64,000 bases of DNA from Agrobacterium tumefaciens (GTDB taxonomy: Bacteria; Pseudomonadota; Alphaproteobacteria; Rhizobiales; Rhizobiaceae). Location of the stretch: positions 175,323-239,322 of the forward strand of contig NZ_JXQV01000002.1 of NCBI RefSeq assembly GCF_000834635.1, in the 5' to 3' direction. Each line of letters opens with the position of its first letter. The stretch's first letter is position 1. The notes under the pieces were generated by a model. That model had not been told where the DNA came from. It worked only from the letters and a program-made list of their open reading frames with translations, and made no database searches. The translations under genes and the position numbers were made by a program. Below, in pieces: positions 1-9,160 of this stretch.

Positions 1-162
1 CTGGAGCTTCTCAAGATAGTTTGTGACAACCGCCATATGAGCCCGCAACTGCTCGGTTGACTGTTCAAGCCCAGCTATTTTCTTTTCATGTTCTGATATA
101 GCAAACGATGCTGGCCTCGGCTGGAATGGATTAAGTTGCGGAAACAGAATGATGTTCGACAT
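1..162 (-). CDS. Hypothetical protein, N-terminal part (cut by window edge)
   Basis: An open frame of 54 codons runs leftward off the window edge. The start is the second of two adjacent ATGs (162), because the AGGAG box lies 5 bases before it and only 2 before the ATG at 165. The peptide begins MSNIILFPQLNPFQPRP. After that it is charged and probably helical or coiled-coil. I do not recognise the family. Only the N-terminus is visible, so no function is offered. Confidence 0.5.
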   Translation of the reverse strand, partial: MSNIILFPQLNPFQPRPASFAISEHEKKIAGLEQSTEQLRAHMAVVTNYLEKLQ

Positions 163-539
163 CATCACTCCTTTCTTGAGGAATTTATACTTAGGCTCAA
201 AATGGCTTTGATTGACGAACGATTTAATTGGCCTGCCATTCAAGTAAGAGAATTGTTCTAAGAAATAAACAAATCCTTTAATTTGGCAGCGCCGGCCCTT
301 CCCTCCCAACCTTGCAGAGAGGTTATTGCGTTAGACGTATATTTTTGCGCAATTTTAATATAAGAATACTCCAAATCCACGGATGGATATCGACATGCAA
401 GTCTGTAAGTGAGTTAATTCTAATACACTCGCGGCATCTTGCAAGGCAAACAAGGCAACAAATTGCGACTTTGAAGTGATTGCAGTTGTCCCTCGGACCC
501 ACAGCGTCCACGCCATATCTGGCTCGATCTTCTCACGCC
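163..539. other. Intergenic region, about 375 bp
   Basis: This stretch separates the cut-off leftward gene at the edge from the 3' end of the GlxA regulator. It holds the ribosome binding site, and presumably the promoter, of the edge gene. Short open frames here have no recognisable similarity and no good ribosome binding site. I see no RNA gene or repeat. Confidence 0.4.
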
Positions 540-1502
540 CTACCTGCGCCCAAAATTCCGTCGGTGTTGTCCTGGACTGACTCCGAACGTGTTTGAAAAC
601 CGGCGACTGAATGTTTCCTCGCTAGAAAACCCACACTTTGCAGCGATGTCCTTGATTGATAACAACGTATCGAGCAAAAGATCACGTGAGGCTTCAAGTC
701 GTAGGGACTCCACAACCTTACTGGGCGTGTTTCCTAGTTGGGCCCGATAGTGTCTCATGAAAGTCCTTTCAGTCATGTTCATACGCCTAGCCAAAACAGG
801 GACTGACAGATCGTGGGCTAAGTTTTCAGACATCCAAGCATGTAGGTCCGAAAAGCGATGGCTCTTGGACTGTAGGTTCAAAGGGGCGCTGAATTGTGAT
901 TGGTCACCAGGGCGACTGAGGAACATGACGAGGTGCCGCGCGACTGCGAGTGAGATCGACCTACCCATGTCCTCTTCTACCAAAGCGAGAGCCAGGTCTA
1001 TCCCTGCGGTCACACCCGCAGACGTCCAAACATGACCATCATTGATAAAGATCGGTCCACGTTCGAGGATAATGTCGGGAAAACAACGCTCCAGTTCACT
1101 GTAGTGTTCCCAATGTGTCGTCGCGCGGCGACCACAAAGATGGCCGGTCACTGCGAGGGCAAACGTACCGCTGCATACGGCGGCCAACCGTTCCGCTTCT
1201 TCGCACTGTCGGGAAAGGCAGGATCCCAGATCTTTGTCGTCCAGAAAGACCCTGTGGTTCGGCCCTCCGGGCACAATCAAGGTGTGCTGTGACGGCGCGA
1301 CATCGTCTATCGCTGAAGTTTGCAGCGTGAGCCCGCCAGGCAGATCGACCTGTCCGTCACGCGAGACAACAGTAACATCGTAAAAATGTTTTCCGCTTTT
1401 GTTTAAATAGTTAGCCATGAGGAACACTTCAAAAGGCCCGGAGAAATCAATGAGATTCATTCCCGTGTAAGCAAATATCTGCACAGCGATCGCCTTAGCC
1501 AC
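540..1502 (-). CDS. GlxA-family transcriptional regulator (DJ-1/PfpI domain + AraC HTH)
   Basis: A 320-residue regulator with two parts. The N-terminal DJ-1/PfpI-like domain covers about residues 5-185 and includes DFSGPFEVF, IVPGGPNHRVF and the AVCSGTFALA nucleophile-elbow region. The C-terminal AraC-type double helix-turn-helix covers about 215-315, with MTERTFMRHYRAQLG and CGFSSEETFSRRF. I chose the GTG at 1502 because GGGAGGG sits just upstream and the protein then opens as the family usually does. A longer ATG frame reaches 1574 without a comparable site. It is divergent from the AraC gene at 1640. Family members sense small metabolites or nitrogenous compounds; the ligand here is unknown. 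Confidence 0.85.
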   Translation of the reverse strand: MAKAIAVQIFAYTGMNLIDFSGPFEVFLMANYLNKSGKHFYDVTVVSRDGQVDLPGGLTLQTSAIDDVAPSQHTLIVPGGPNHRVFLDDKDLGSCLSRQCEEAERLAAVCSGTFALAVTGHLCGRRATTHWEHYSELERCFPDIILERGPIFINDGHVWTSAGVTAGIDLALALVEEDMGRSISLAVARHLVMFLSRPGDQSQFSAPLNLQSKSHRFSDLHAWMSENLAHDLSVPVLARRMNMTERTFMRHYRAQLGNTPSKVVESLRLEASRDLLLDTLLSIKDIAAKCGFSSEETFSRRFSNTFGVSPGQHRRNFGRR

Positions 1503-1639
1503 GAAGCCCTCCCAGAAAAACTCGACGCGCATTTGGCAGAATTCGTCAACTATGTGACCTTTTCGTCTACCCATATTCGCATATTATAAATTTCTCAGAG
1601 AGTCGATCAAAGCTTATTCTCACTTGATGTGTTTTTCGC

Positions 1640-2653
1640 ATGCCGAATTCAGAGTGCCACGTAAAGTTCATTGAATTTTCTAGTGATGAACCTAAGATGC
1701 TGAATAGAGCAATATCGAACATTTCGATGCATGCTCGATACTCTGCGCTCGATCTTGATGCATCCTTTCAGATGGCGGTCCGGCTTTCCCTCGTGGGCGA
1801 ACTAAGTGTGTGGGAAGCATCTTCATCCACCGGATACCTCATGACTACCGAAACTTCGCGCCATCCTAGGATTGAGCTGCATTTTGTAGAACAAGGGCGC
1901 ATTTTGTCGACAACTAACAATTCGACAATTGATGCGAGTGCTGGAACTGCGTTTTTGCTCCGCGACGTCTTGAAACACGACTCGATCAGCGAACCAGGCA
2001 CGTCTCAAATCTGTGTCGCCATGCCCTCTGCCAGCTATACAGGTTTGCTTGCAAGTGAATTTGGTGATCCGCTTATACATATCTCCAGCATGCACGCCAC
2101 GGCGAATAGCAGTCAACCAAATTTACAATGTTTGAAGGAGGCCGCCAAACTCCTGATTTCCGTGAGCAGCCGTGAGCTACCAGATGGCAGGAAATCGCTT
2201 GGGCCATGTGTTTTGAGGGAAGCATTTTTGGCTATGTTCGTTGAAAGTTGGCCTCGGCAAGACAGTTGTAGAAAGCACCAAGCTCCAAGGCCATTTTATG
2301 TGAAGCGCGCCATAGAATGGATGCACGCCAATGCTACACAGAAGGTCAACCTCGAGGATCTCGCCGCAGCGTCAGGTGTTAGCGTTCGGACGCTGCAACT
2401 CGGGTTTCAGAATTTCATCGGACTGAGCCCAATGGCATACTTACTCAATTTTCGGCTTCAACGCGCATACAGCGATCTTTTAAAAGGCCCTTCAACAACG
2501 ACAATCGACGATATCGCAAGACTTTGGGGATTTACTAACCCTGGCAAATTTTCAGCGCAAATTCGACAAAAATACGGACAAAACCCACTCGCGATCCGAA
2601 AGGCTAAGCAACAGTTGGCGTCAAGTGGAGTGTTGACCGACAGGCATTCATAG
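1640..2653 (+). CDS. AraC-family transcriptional regulator (copy 1)
   Basis: A 337-residue regulator. The N-terminal half resembles the AraC-binding-like cupin region (SSSTGYLMTTE, HFVEQGRI). A C-terminal AraC helix-turn-helix pair lies at about 230-330, with SGVSVRTLQLGFQNF and WGFTNPGKFSAQIR. It is clearly paralogous to the leftward gene at 14416-15396 and to remnants near 7.2 and 26.3 kb, so this subfamily has multiplied locally. It is divergent from the GlxA regulator with about 135 bp between starts. A later ATG (MLNRAIS) is a possible alternative start. Target genes cannot be told from the sequence. Confidence 0.85.
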   Translation: MPNSECHVKFIEFSSDEPKMLNRAISNISMHARYSALDLDASFQMAVRLSLVGELSVWEASSSTGYLMTTETSRHPRIELHFVEQGRILSTTNNSTIDASAGTAFLLRDVLKHDSISEPGTSQICVAMPSASYTGLLASEFGDPLIHISSMHATANSSQPNLQCLKEAAKLLISVSSRELPDGRKSLGPCVLREAFLAMFVESWPRQDSCRKHQAPRPFYVKRAIEWMHANATQKVNLEDLAAASGVSVRTLQLGFQNFIGLSPMAYLLNFRLQRAYSDLLKGPSTTTIDDIARLWGFTNPGKFSAQIRQKYGQNPLAIRKAKQQLASSGVLTDRHS

Positions 2654-3336
2654 AAAGAGATTTATGGTGTCGGATAACATATCGGTCTATCATCGATCCC
2701 AGGTGCTTCACGCTTTGGCACAGACCAACTGTCGGGTGCGCCAATCTTATCAGCACGAGAAGACCTACTCTTAGCCATTCTTCTGGACGGTCGATCAGGG
2801 TTCCTGATTAGGACGAATGTCGGTAATCGCATTCAACGATGTGGGAAGCTTGATCTTAGGCGGCTGTCTCTTTGACGCGAAGTCCGGAAAGTTCAATCGA
2901 ACCCAGCATCGTCCGCCTGGTAGTTTTGACCGGCTCAATCCACAAGCATTTAGAAATGCCGAACTTTATCGGCGGTTAGTTCTAATGAATTATGGTCATT
3001 TAAAGAACAATTCTGCCGTTTGCACCGAATTGCTTCACAGCGTCGCGGACGACGTTTGGAACATTTTACGAGACCAAATGATCTCACAAACGCTCCGCTG
3101 CCCGTTCAAATATGGCCATCGCCGGTTCATCGTCAAACACTGCCGAAACTACAAATCATGTTGAGCAAAAGCCTGTAATTAATCCGTGAGGCTCCAAGGG
3201 ATGTCACGGCTCGATGTTCTCAAGAGAGGAGAAGAGAATTTGCTTGCACCTCAAGTTCCTCTGATTCCTCGTCTCGATGCGTTGCGAGAAGTTTATATTC
3301 TGTTCAAATAGAATTCCGCATTTGCCGCAGCGGCTC
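2654..3336. other. Gene-poor region, about 680 bp
   Basis: This lies between the AraC gene and the 3' end of the HD-GYP gene. A 115-codon rightward frame (2817-3164) begins MSVIAFNDVGSLILGG. It has no recognisable domain, and its composition drifts to Arg/Cys-rich at the end, as a chance frame would. I found no RNA gene, repeat or clear remnant. Confidence 0.35.
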
Positions 3337-4269
3337 CTAGTTCAAATCGACAGCGCTCAAACTACGAAAGAAACAACGGAGGAGTGTTTGATCGAACTGC
3401 CCTTCCTGCTTAACCATGAATTCGGCTGCATCGCGCGGCGCCCAGGCTTTTTTGTAAGGCCGCCTTGATGTTAGCGCATCATACACGTCGCAGATGGATG
3501 CGATACGCACCGGCAACGTAATCTCAGATCCTGACAGGCCTTTCGGGTAGCCTTTGCCATCCAGTCTCTCGTGATGGTGCATGCAGATATCCAGGACGGC
3601 GTCAGGCATATCTCCCTGGCGTGACAACAAGTCATAGCCTTGGGCTGGATGCTGACGAACCAGACCCATCTCCCATTCAGTCAGACGACCGGTTTTGTTC
3701 AAAATTTTGAGTGGCGTCTTTATCTTCCCAACGTCATGCAATAACCCACCCAATCCCAAAACCTGGATTGTATCGTCGTCGGCCTCGATAGAACGACCCA
3801 GATGGACCATCAACGCAGTCACGGCGATCGAATGAAGGAACGAGTGTTCGTCTCGCGTTTTGAGGCGACTTATGGCGACCAAAGCACGCGCGCTATCCTT
3901 CATGCATCCAGCTATTTCGTCGACGACATGTATGGCTTTGCCAACAGGTACGCATTCTCCCATTCTCGCATCTTCGAACATCGTCCTGATAAGTGGTTTC
4001 GAGCGTTCCAGCGTTTGAAGAGCCCGCGCGAGTTGGACACCGTATGCCGTGCGACGCGCGCTATCTCTGCGGGGTTGGGCACTGACATCAGCGCCCACAT
4101 TGATGTTTATGACAATGTCGTCAGCATCACTGCTTCGTAGAGCTTCCGTATCTTTGGGGCAGTCTAGCAGAAAGCGGCTCCTCCAGAACCGCTGACCGTT
4201 CCAGTCGCCATTGACCGATTCAATGAACATCCCCAAGCGAACCTGCTGTGGTTTGATATGCTTGAGCAT
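3337..4269 (-). CDS. HD-GYP domain cyclic-di-GMP phosphodiesterase
   Basis: A 310-residue cytoplasmic protein likely to hydrolyse cyclic-di-GMP. The N-terminus (about 1-60, IKPQQVRLGMFIESV) matches the DUF3391-type segment that often precedes HD-GYP. The HD-GYP domain spans about 120-300. It has the HD metal pair in LLHDVGK (H178, D179), the signature HHERLDGKGYP (232-242) and the RPYKKAW tail, so the catalytic set looks complete. It is the last gene of a leftward run after a chemotaxis receptor and CheW, about 110 bp after CheW. That context suggests it couples receptor signalling to c-di-GMP (inference). The ribosome binding site is weak. Confidence 0.9.
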   Translation of the reverse strand: MLKHIKPQQVRLGMFIESVNGDWNGQRFWRSRFLLDCPKDTEALRSSDADDIVININVGADVSAQPRRDSARRTAYGVQLARALQTLERSKPLIRTMFEDARMGECVPVGKAIHVVDEIAGCMKDSARALVAISRLKTRDEHSFLHSIAVTALMVHLGRSIEADDDTIQVLGLGGLLHDVGKIKTPLKILNKTGRLTEWEMGLVRQHPAQGYDLLSRQGDMPDAVLDICMHHHERLDGKGYPKGLSGSEITLPVRIASICDVYDALTSRRPYKKAWAPRDAAEFMVKQEGQFDQTLLRCFFRSLSAVDLN

Positions 4270-4379
4270 ATTTTTGGTACTTTCATCTTGAATGAGGAAG
4301 TCGATAACCGACCGCTCGACGCCATAGTGTCGAGGGATCCGGGGTAACCAAACAGTGGCTCCCCCTCTGTGTGTGACCT

Positions 4380-4862
4380 CTACGCCGCGATCATGTCCAT
4401 GGATTCAACGATGTCGAACATCCGCTCCAAATTGAGGAAGCAGATCATCCCATCAGACTGTGCGATGATACCGTCTGCGTAGTGCATTCCTGGGGACACG
4501 CTGATCTCCGGAATCGGCTGAAGCAGGCTTTCCGAAACTGTCAGTATGTCGGAGACCCTGTCAACAACGAGACCCATCGCCATACCGTGAACTTCTGCAA
4601 CGACGATGGCGCTGCGCTCGTTAGGGTCAGTGCTGCTCATGCCTAGCTTATTGGCAAGGTCGATGATCGGGATCACCGTGCCGCGCAGGTTCATGACGCC
4701 GATGACGTCTGTTGGTGCGTGCGGAATTGGCGTGGCCGGCCCCCATCCGCGAATTTCGCGGATGGTTGTCGTGCGCACGCAAAACTCCTGATCGTGCAGT
4801 CTGAACGCGATTATCTCCAGCATCTCGCCAGTGCCGCTTGTGGAGTGTCGTGGACCTGCCAT
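4380..4862 (-). CDS. cheW: Chemotaxis coupling protein CheW
   Basis: A 160-residue CheW-type scaffold that links receptors to the kinase CheA. The CheW fold covers nearly the whole protein (IIAFRLHDQEFCV, VIGVMNLRGTVIPIIDL, VVDRVSDILTV, YADGIIAQSDGMICFLNLE). The start at 4862 overlaps the receptor stop codon by one base and has GGGAGG upstream. A GTG at 4877 is in frame but lacks a site. The tight overlap implies translational coupling to the receptor. No cheA lies in the window, so the kinase must be encoded elsewhere. Confidence 0.93.
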   Translation of the reverse strand: MAGPRHSTSGTGEMLEIIAFRLHDQEFCVRTTTIREIRGWGPATPIPHAPTDVIGVMNLRGTVIPIIDLANKLGMSSTDPNERSAIVVAEVHGMAMGLVVDRVSDILTVSESLLQPIPEISVSPGMHYADGIIAQSDGMICFLNLERMFDIVESMDMIAA

Positions 4863-6784
4863 CAAAAGTCCTCCCACGTTTCCTTGAACGCTGCATTGCC
4901 GGAGAACGCTCTAGAAACCTTGCTCGCCAGTTTGCGGACCGGGGACTGTGGCGGTCGATGAGCAGGACCCGCAGCCATAACAGTAGCTGTCTGGCGCAGA
5001 ACGTCGCCTAGCTGGAATTGCGAGATCAGTTCGCGCAACCTGCCGCTCTCATTTGCAAGTGTGGCGCCGGCCGCGCTGGTCTCCTCGACCATGGCGGCGT
5101 TCTGCTGGGTAACCTGGTCCATCTGGTTGACTGCGGTATTGACTTCGACGAGCCCCACGGACTGTTCTTTCGCCGATGTGGCAATCGAGTCCATGTGCTG
5201 ATTGACCGTCACAATATAGCCTTCGATTGTCTTCAACGCCTCGCCGGTTTCGCTCACCAGCTTCACGCCACTTTGTACCTCAACCGAAGAGTTGCGAATA
5301 AGATCCTTGATCTCTTTAGCAGCCTGAGCCGAGCGCTGCGCCAGTTCGCGCACTTCCTGGGCAACAACAGCGAAGCCCTTACCGGCATCTCCGGCACGTG
5401 CAGCCTCCACACCAGCGTTCAGCGCAAGAAGGTTGGTCTGGAAAGCGATCTCGTCGATGACGCCAATGATGTTTGAGACTTGGTTGGAGGACGCCTCGAT
5501 CTTCTGCATGGCATCGACAGCGTTGGCAACCACCCGACCGGACTGGGCCGCACTTTCATTGGCCTGCACCGCAACCTTGCGGGCCTCATCTGCACGCTTG
5601 GATGAATTGGCGACATTGACGGTGATCTGGTCAAGGGCGGCAGCCGTTTCTTCGAGCGCTGCTGCCTGCTGTTCGGTGCGCTTGGAGAGATCATCTGCAC
5701 TGGCGCTGACCTCGCGGCTGCCATTGTCGATGGCACTGGTCGCGTTGGCCACAGCCCGCAGGGTCTCAGATAGCTGCGCCACGGCAGCGTTGAAGTCGGA
5801 ACGCAAAGTCTCAAAGTCGGGAGCGAATGGGTCGGCCAGCTGGAAGGTCAGGTCGCCGCTTGCCAGATGCTTCAAGCCTTCGCCCAACCCGCGTGTTGCC
5901 TGCGCCATTTCCTCGGCACGAACGCGGTCGGCCTCCGCTTTGCGCTGACGCTCCTCCTCCGACAGGTTCCGGTTGGCCTCTGCCTCTTGCTCGAGCCGAA
6001 GATTGGCGACAGCGTTGGCGCGGAAGACCTCGACGGCGGCCGCCATATCACCGATCTCGTCTGAGCGGCCTTCATAAGGGACAGCAGTCGCACTGTCACC
6101 ATCGGCAAGGCGCTTCATAGCCGCTGTGATCGTCTGAATTGGCTTGGCAATACCGGAAACCGCGAACCAGATCGAGGCCAGGATAATGGCAAGGCATAGT
6201 GTGACAATAAGATAAGTGAGCGTCATTGTCGAATTGTACGTTGCCTGACTTGCCACCTGAGCGGACGTTGCGCCATCGGTGTTAAATACAACGATTTCAT
6301 CAAGCAGTTGACTGATCTGGTTTGCTTTTGGTCGCATCATCTCCTGCTGAAATTCTGTAGCCTCTGCATTTTTTTGAGCGCGCGATAATTCGATCATCGC
6401 AGTTCCAAGTTTGGCGAGTTCCTCAAATGAGGCTTTCACCTTGGCAATACGTTGGCGTCCGAAATCATCGACGATATGAGTTTCGTACTTCGCAACCGCG
6501 TCGAAAAACGCCGAGTTTGCGGCCAAAATGCTCTCCTCGGCAGACTTGATCGCAGCGACGTCGAGAGCGACGATATGGTTAAGATAGCCGCGCCGCGCAG
6601 AGGACAGCTCAATACTCATCTCTTTTGATAGGCTGACCTTAGGCAGCCATGTCGATGTAATCACCTGAGTGCTTAGATTGAGGGCACCCATGCTGACAAT
6701 TGCCATAGCGGCAAATCCAAGAACGGAAACAGCAATCAGGGCAAGGGCAGAAATAAGTGCAGTCTTGATTTGAGGTCGTTTCAT
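4862..6784 (-). CDS. Methyl-accepting chemotaxis protein with C-terminal CheR-docking pentapeptide
   Basis: A 640-residue receptor. There is an N-terminal membrane helix (about 10-32), a helical periplasmic region (about 35-185) resembling a four-helix-bundle sensor, and a second membrane helix (about 190-212). HAMP (SGIAKPIQTITAAMKRLADG) and a second HAMP-like segment follow. The signalling hairpin carries the conserved tip IIGVIDEIAFQTNLLALNAG and VVAQEVRELAQRSAQAAKEI. After a flexible linker the protein ends ETWEDF, a WxxF tail like the pentapeptide that tethers CheR/CheB in enteric receptors. The ligand is unknown. It is the first gene of the MCP-cheW-HD-GYP run. Confidence 0.93.
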   Translation of the reverse strand: MKRPQIKTALISALALIAVSVLGFAAMAIVSMGALNLSTQVITSTWLPKVSLSKEMSIELSSARRGYLNHIVALDVAAIKSAEESILAANSAFFDAVAKYETHIVDDFGRQRIAKVKASFEELAKLGTAMIELSRAQKNAEATEFQQEMMRPKANQISQLLDEIVVFNTDGATSAQVASQATYNSTMTLTYLIVTLCLAIILASIWFAVSGIAKPIQTITAAMKRLADGDSATAVPYEGRSDEIGDMAAAVEVFRANAVANLRLEQEAEANRNLSEEERQRKAEADRVRAEEMAQATRGLGEGLKHLASGDLTFQLADPFAPDFETLRSDFNAAVAQLSETLRAVANATSAIDNGSREVSASADDLSKRTEQQAAALEETAAALDQITVNVANSSKRADEARKVAVQANESAAQSGRVVANAVDAMQKIEASSNQVSNIIGVIDEIAFQTNLLALNAGVEAARAGDAGKGFAVVAQEVRELAQRSAQAAKEIKDLIRNSSVEVQSGVKLVSETGEALKTIEGYIVTVNQHMDSIATSAKEQSVGLVEVNTAVNQMDQVTQQNAAMVEETSAAGATLANESGRLRELISQFQLGDVLRQTATVMAAGPAHRPPQSPVRKLASKVSRAFSGNAAFKETWEDF

Positions 6785-6997
6785 CTGTAGCTCCCAGCAG
6801 GAACCCCTGCTTCAAATGGATGCAATGACCGGAAGCAAAATCATTCTGCCGAAGGTGCGAGAGTTTGCGGTTTCATTCCGCGAAGTCATCGTCTCAACAA
6901 CGCCATCTGATCCATGCTGGCTAAAGCCACCACTTTTTCAGAGACCTATCATTTTTGACGGATCACTTTTTGTGAGTGAAGCTCTGCATTGGTTTAC

Positions 6998-7258
6998 AAA
7001 ATATAACCAAATTCGTGGCGCTCCCATTGTCTTGCGCCAGCAGTATGGACTTGCGTGATTCGTATAATTAAAGACCTGCGGCCGCGCGCTAATCTCTGAA
7101 TTAGCCACTGTGCTCGTTTGGAGCATCGCATCACTTTGCTTTGGTATCTTCATCTGATCACGAGGGGGGTTCTCCGTTAGTACAGCGAATATGGGCAGCA
7201 AATTTTCCTGGATTGGCGAAGCCAAACGTCGCGAAATTTCGTCGGTAGTGACTGGCGT
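6998..7258. repeat. Direct repeat, left copy (pairs with 14285-14541)
   Basis: About 260 bp here align base for base, with scattered substitutions, to 14285-14541 in the same orientation. Shared blocks include ATATAACCAAATTCG, CTTGCGTGATTCGTAT, GCATCACTTTGCTTT and CAGCAAATTTTCCTGGATT. The right copy holds the end of an intact AraC gene plus its downstream flank. The two copies bracket the type I secretion cassette. Confidence 0.88.
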
Positions 7259-7262
7259 GTCT
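7145..7262 (-). pseudogene. Decayed C-terminus of an AraC-family regulator (copy 3)
   Basis: On the minus strand, the peptide FGFANPGKFAAHIR matches the second recognition helix region of the intact paralogs (WGFSNPGKFAADIR at 14.4 kb, WGFTNPGKFSAQIR at 2.5 kb). The matching DNA continues into neighbouring frames, so frameshifts have accumulated. The start, the sensor half and the first HTH are missing or unrecognisable. It lies inside the left direct repeat and is not expected to be functional. Confidence 0.75.
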
Positions 7263-7849
7263 GGAGAACGCCGAGGCGCTGGTCAGCATATGCAAAGCCG
7301 CGGCAGTAGGGCAGTGCAGCGCGGTTTTGCCAGAGCGTTCGAGCGTTCGGCGAGACCAGGAAGCTCTGGCAGCAGGTCGGATATGCCGAAAGCTCATACC
7401 AAACTGACCGCTTTAATCGTCGCGCCAGGGCTAGCTCGACCTCGAATCCGCCGGGAATGGCTAACACATCAATCGCCGCCTCCGATACGGTGCGCCGGAT
7501 GTCTAAGAGAAGAAGCTGCGGTTGCCGGTACAAAGCCCTCGCAGAGAGCACGCGTTGACGTTGTCCTCACGAGAGCGAATATCCCATATCTTCTATAAGT
7601 GCTCAATATTGCAGCGGCATCCTAATGAGATCGTCGTGAACACTTGCTAGATGTACCTTCAGGAGCCTGAACTGAACGATCTCGCCGATGAGCGAAGCGA
7701 TCTTCTCGCTTAAGGTTCGCCACGAGGAAAGAAACGCATCAGCATGCCAATCGAGAATCCACTGCCGGTGAGGATGAGTCGAGCCCCAACTTAGATACGC
7801 TAGGTCCAAATCTGACACCTACCAAAAGTAGACGAGGAAAGGCGGGAGT

Positions 7850-9160
7850 TTACTCTTGCCGAAAAGCTCGGTTTGCATGATCTCGGATGGGTTTCAGAAA
7901 ATACGATGCGACGGTTCTGTCGCCGGTGGTGATGAATGCCTCAACCGGCATGCCTGGCATCAGCGTCAGATTGGGAGTTTTCGCCAGTTCCGCCTCCGGC
8001 AACACGATCGATGCCAGATAGAAAGTGACACCATTGCGCTCGTCCGTTTCCAGATCGGCTGAGATTCTGTTTACAATCCCAGACAATTCAGGGGTTGTGT
8101 TTCGGTTGAAGGCCGTCAAATGCAGCGTTGCGGTTTGGCCAAGTGCAATTTGGTCGATATCCTGGGGCGATATCCTAGCCTCGACGGTGAGTGCATTGTC
8201 CTGCGGCACGATCTGCATCAGCACCTCGGCCGGCGTGATCACCCCGCCAATTGTATGGACGGCGAGTTGATGGATGGCGCCGGAGACGGGGGCTTTGATC
8301 TCCACATGCTTCAACTTATCGAGCGCTGTGATTTCCTGCTCCACCAGTTCGGTCTGCTTGTTCTGGACATCTCGCATCTCGGCGGCAACCTCGGATCGCA
8401 TGGCGTGATCGACATCAAGAAGTTGCAGTTCGGTTTCTGCGATTTTTCCCTGGTAGGCTGCGATGCTTGCGATCAGCTGGCCACGTTCGCCGCGCAACCG
8501 GGCAGCATTGCGTTCCAGACTATTGACCTGCGACATAGTAATCAAACCCTGCTCATAGAGCCTGGTTTTGCCCTCCAGCTCCTTGGCAATCAGTGCGATC
8601 TCGTCGTCCTTGGCCTTCTGCTGAACATTCTGGCCCATGATCTGGTCGCGCAATTGTTTGATCTGCTCCCGCAACTGCGCCTTGTTTCCTTCCCGAGACA
8701 CCAGCCTGCCCTGGAACAGGCGCCGTTCGGTTACCATGGCGGCGTCGATCTCGGCCGGCCTCAGGCGTCTTGGAAGTTCCGCCGGAACGGCTACCGTCGC
8801 CGCGCCATTAAGCTCGGCCTCCAGCCGCGCTTGGCGGGCATAGAGCTGGTTCAGTCCCTTGGTCACCGCCGCGAGACTGGCGCGGGTACCGGTGGCGTCC
8901 AGCTTGGCGAGGATGTCGCCGCTTGCGATCCTTTGTCCTTCCTTGACAAACAGCTCAGAAACGACGCCGCCGGTGGGATGTTGCACCTTCTTGGCATTGC
9001 CATCGATCACGAGGGTACCCGATGCGATCACGGCGCTCGACAGCTGCGACGTAGCGGCCCAACCGCCAACCCCGCCAAACAGCATAAGGATCGCGGCGGT
9101 CCCGGCCAGCAGATTGCGCCGCAACGAGATCGTAAGGTACTTTGTGCGGTTGATAGTCAT
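7850..9160 (-). CDS. Type I secretion membrane-fusion protein (HlyD/PrtE family)
   Basis: A 436-residue periplasmic adaptor. A short cytoplasmic N-terminus is followed by one membrane helix at about 15-37. Then come a biotinyl/lipoyl-like segment (VQHPTGGVVSELFVKEGQ), a long coiled-coil hairpin (about 95-285), the second lipoyl half (IKAPVSGAIHQLAVHTIGG) and a C-terminal beta-barrel region ending in MPGMPVEAFITTGDRT. Its start overlaps the exporter stop by 4 bases, so the two are co-translated. Its role is to bridge the ABC exporter to an outer-membrane TolC-type channel. No such channel is encoded in the window. Confidence 0.92.
   Translation of the reverse strand: MTINRTKYLTISLRRNLLAGTAAILMLFGGVGGWAATSQLSSAVIASGTLVIDGNAKKVQHPTGGVVSELFVKEGQRIASGDILAKLDATGTRASLAAVTKGLNQLYARQARLEAELNGAATVAVPAELPRRLRPAEIDAAMVTERRLFQGRLVSREGNKAQLREQIKQLRDQIMGQNVQQKAKDDEIALIAKELEGKTRLYEQGLITMSQVNSLERNAARLRGERGQLIASIAAYQGKIAETELQLLDVDHAMRSEVAAEMRDVQNKQTELVEQEITALDKLKHVEIKAPVSGAIHQLAVHTIGGVITPAEVLMQIVPQDNALTVEARISPQDIDQIALGQTATLHLTAFNRNTTPELSGIVNRISADLETDERNGVTFYLASIVLPEAELAKTPNLTLMPGMPVEAFITTGDRTVASYFLKPIRDHANRAFRQE

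Larger units (their letters stand above)
6785..7849. other. Intergenic region with decayed sequence, about 1.06 kb
   Basis: This separates the receptor operon promoter from the 3' end of the secretion cassette. It contains the left copy of a direct repeat (6998-7258), including a decayed AraC C-terminus. Between 7270 and 7820 there are leftward open frames of 124 and 71 codons (7177-7551, 7603-7818). None has a recognisable domain, and I do not call them genes. The receptor gene start (6784) has an AGGGG/GGGAG-like region just upstream. Confidence 0.5.

Noticed and set aside
2817..3164. Rightward 115-codon frame as a gene
   Set aside because: No recognisable domain, no strong ribosome binding site, and a composition that drifts toward that of random frames.
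7177..7551. 124-codon leftward frame as a DJ-1/PfpI-like gene because of IDVLAIPGGFE
   Set aside because: The resemblance is limited to one short motif, and the frame runs through the decayed AraC repeat in another reading frame.
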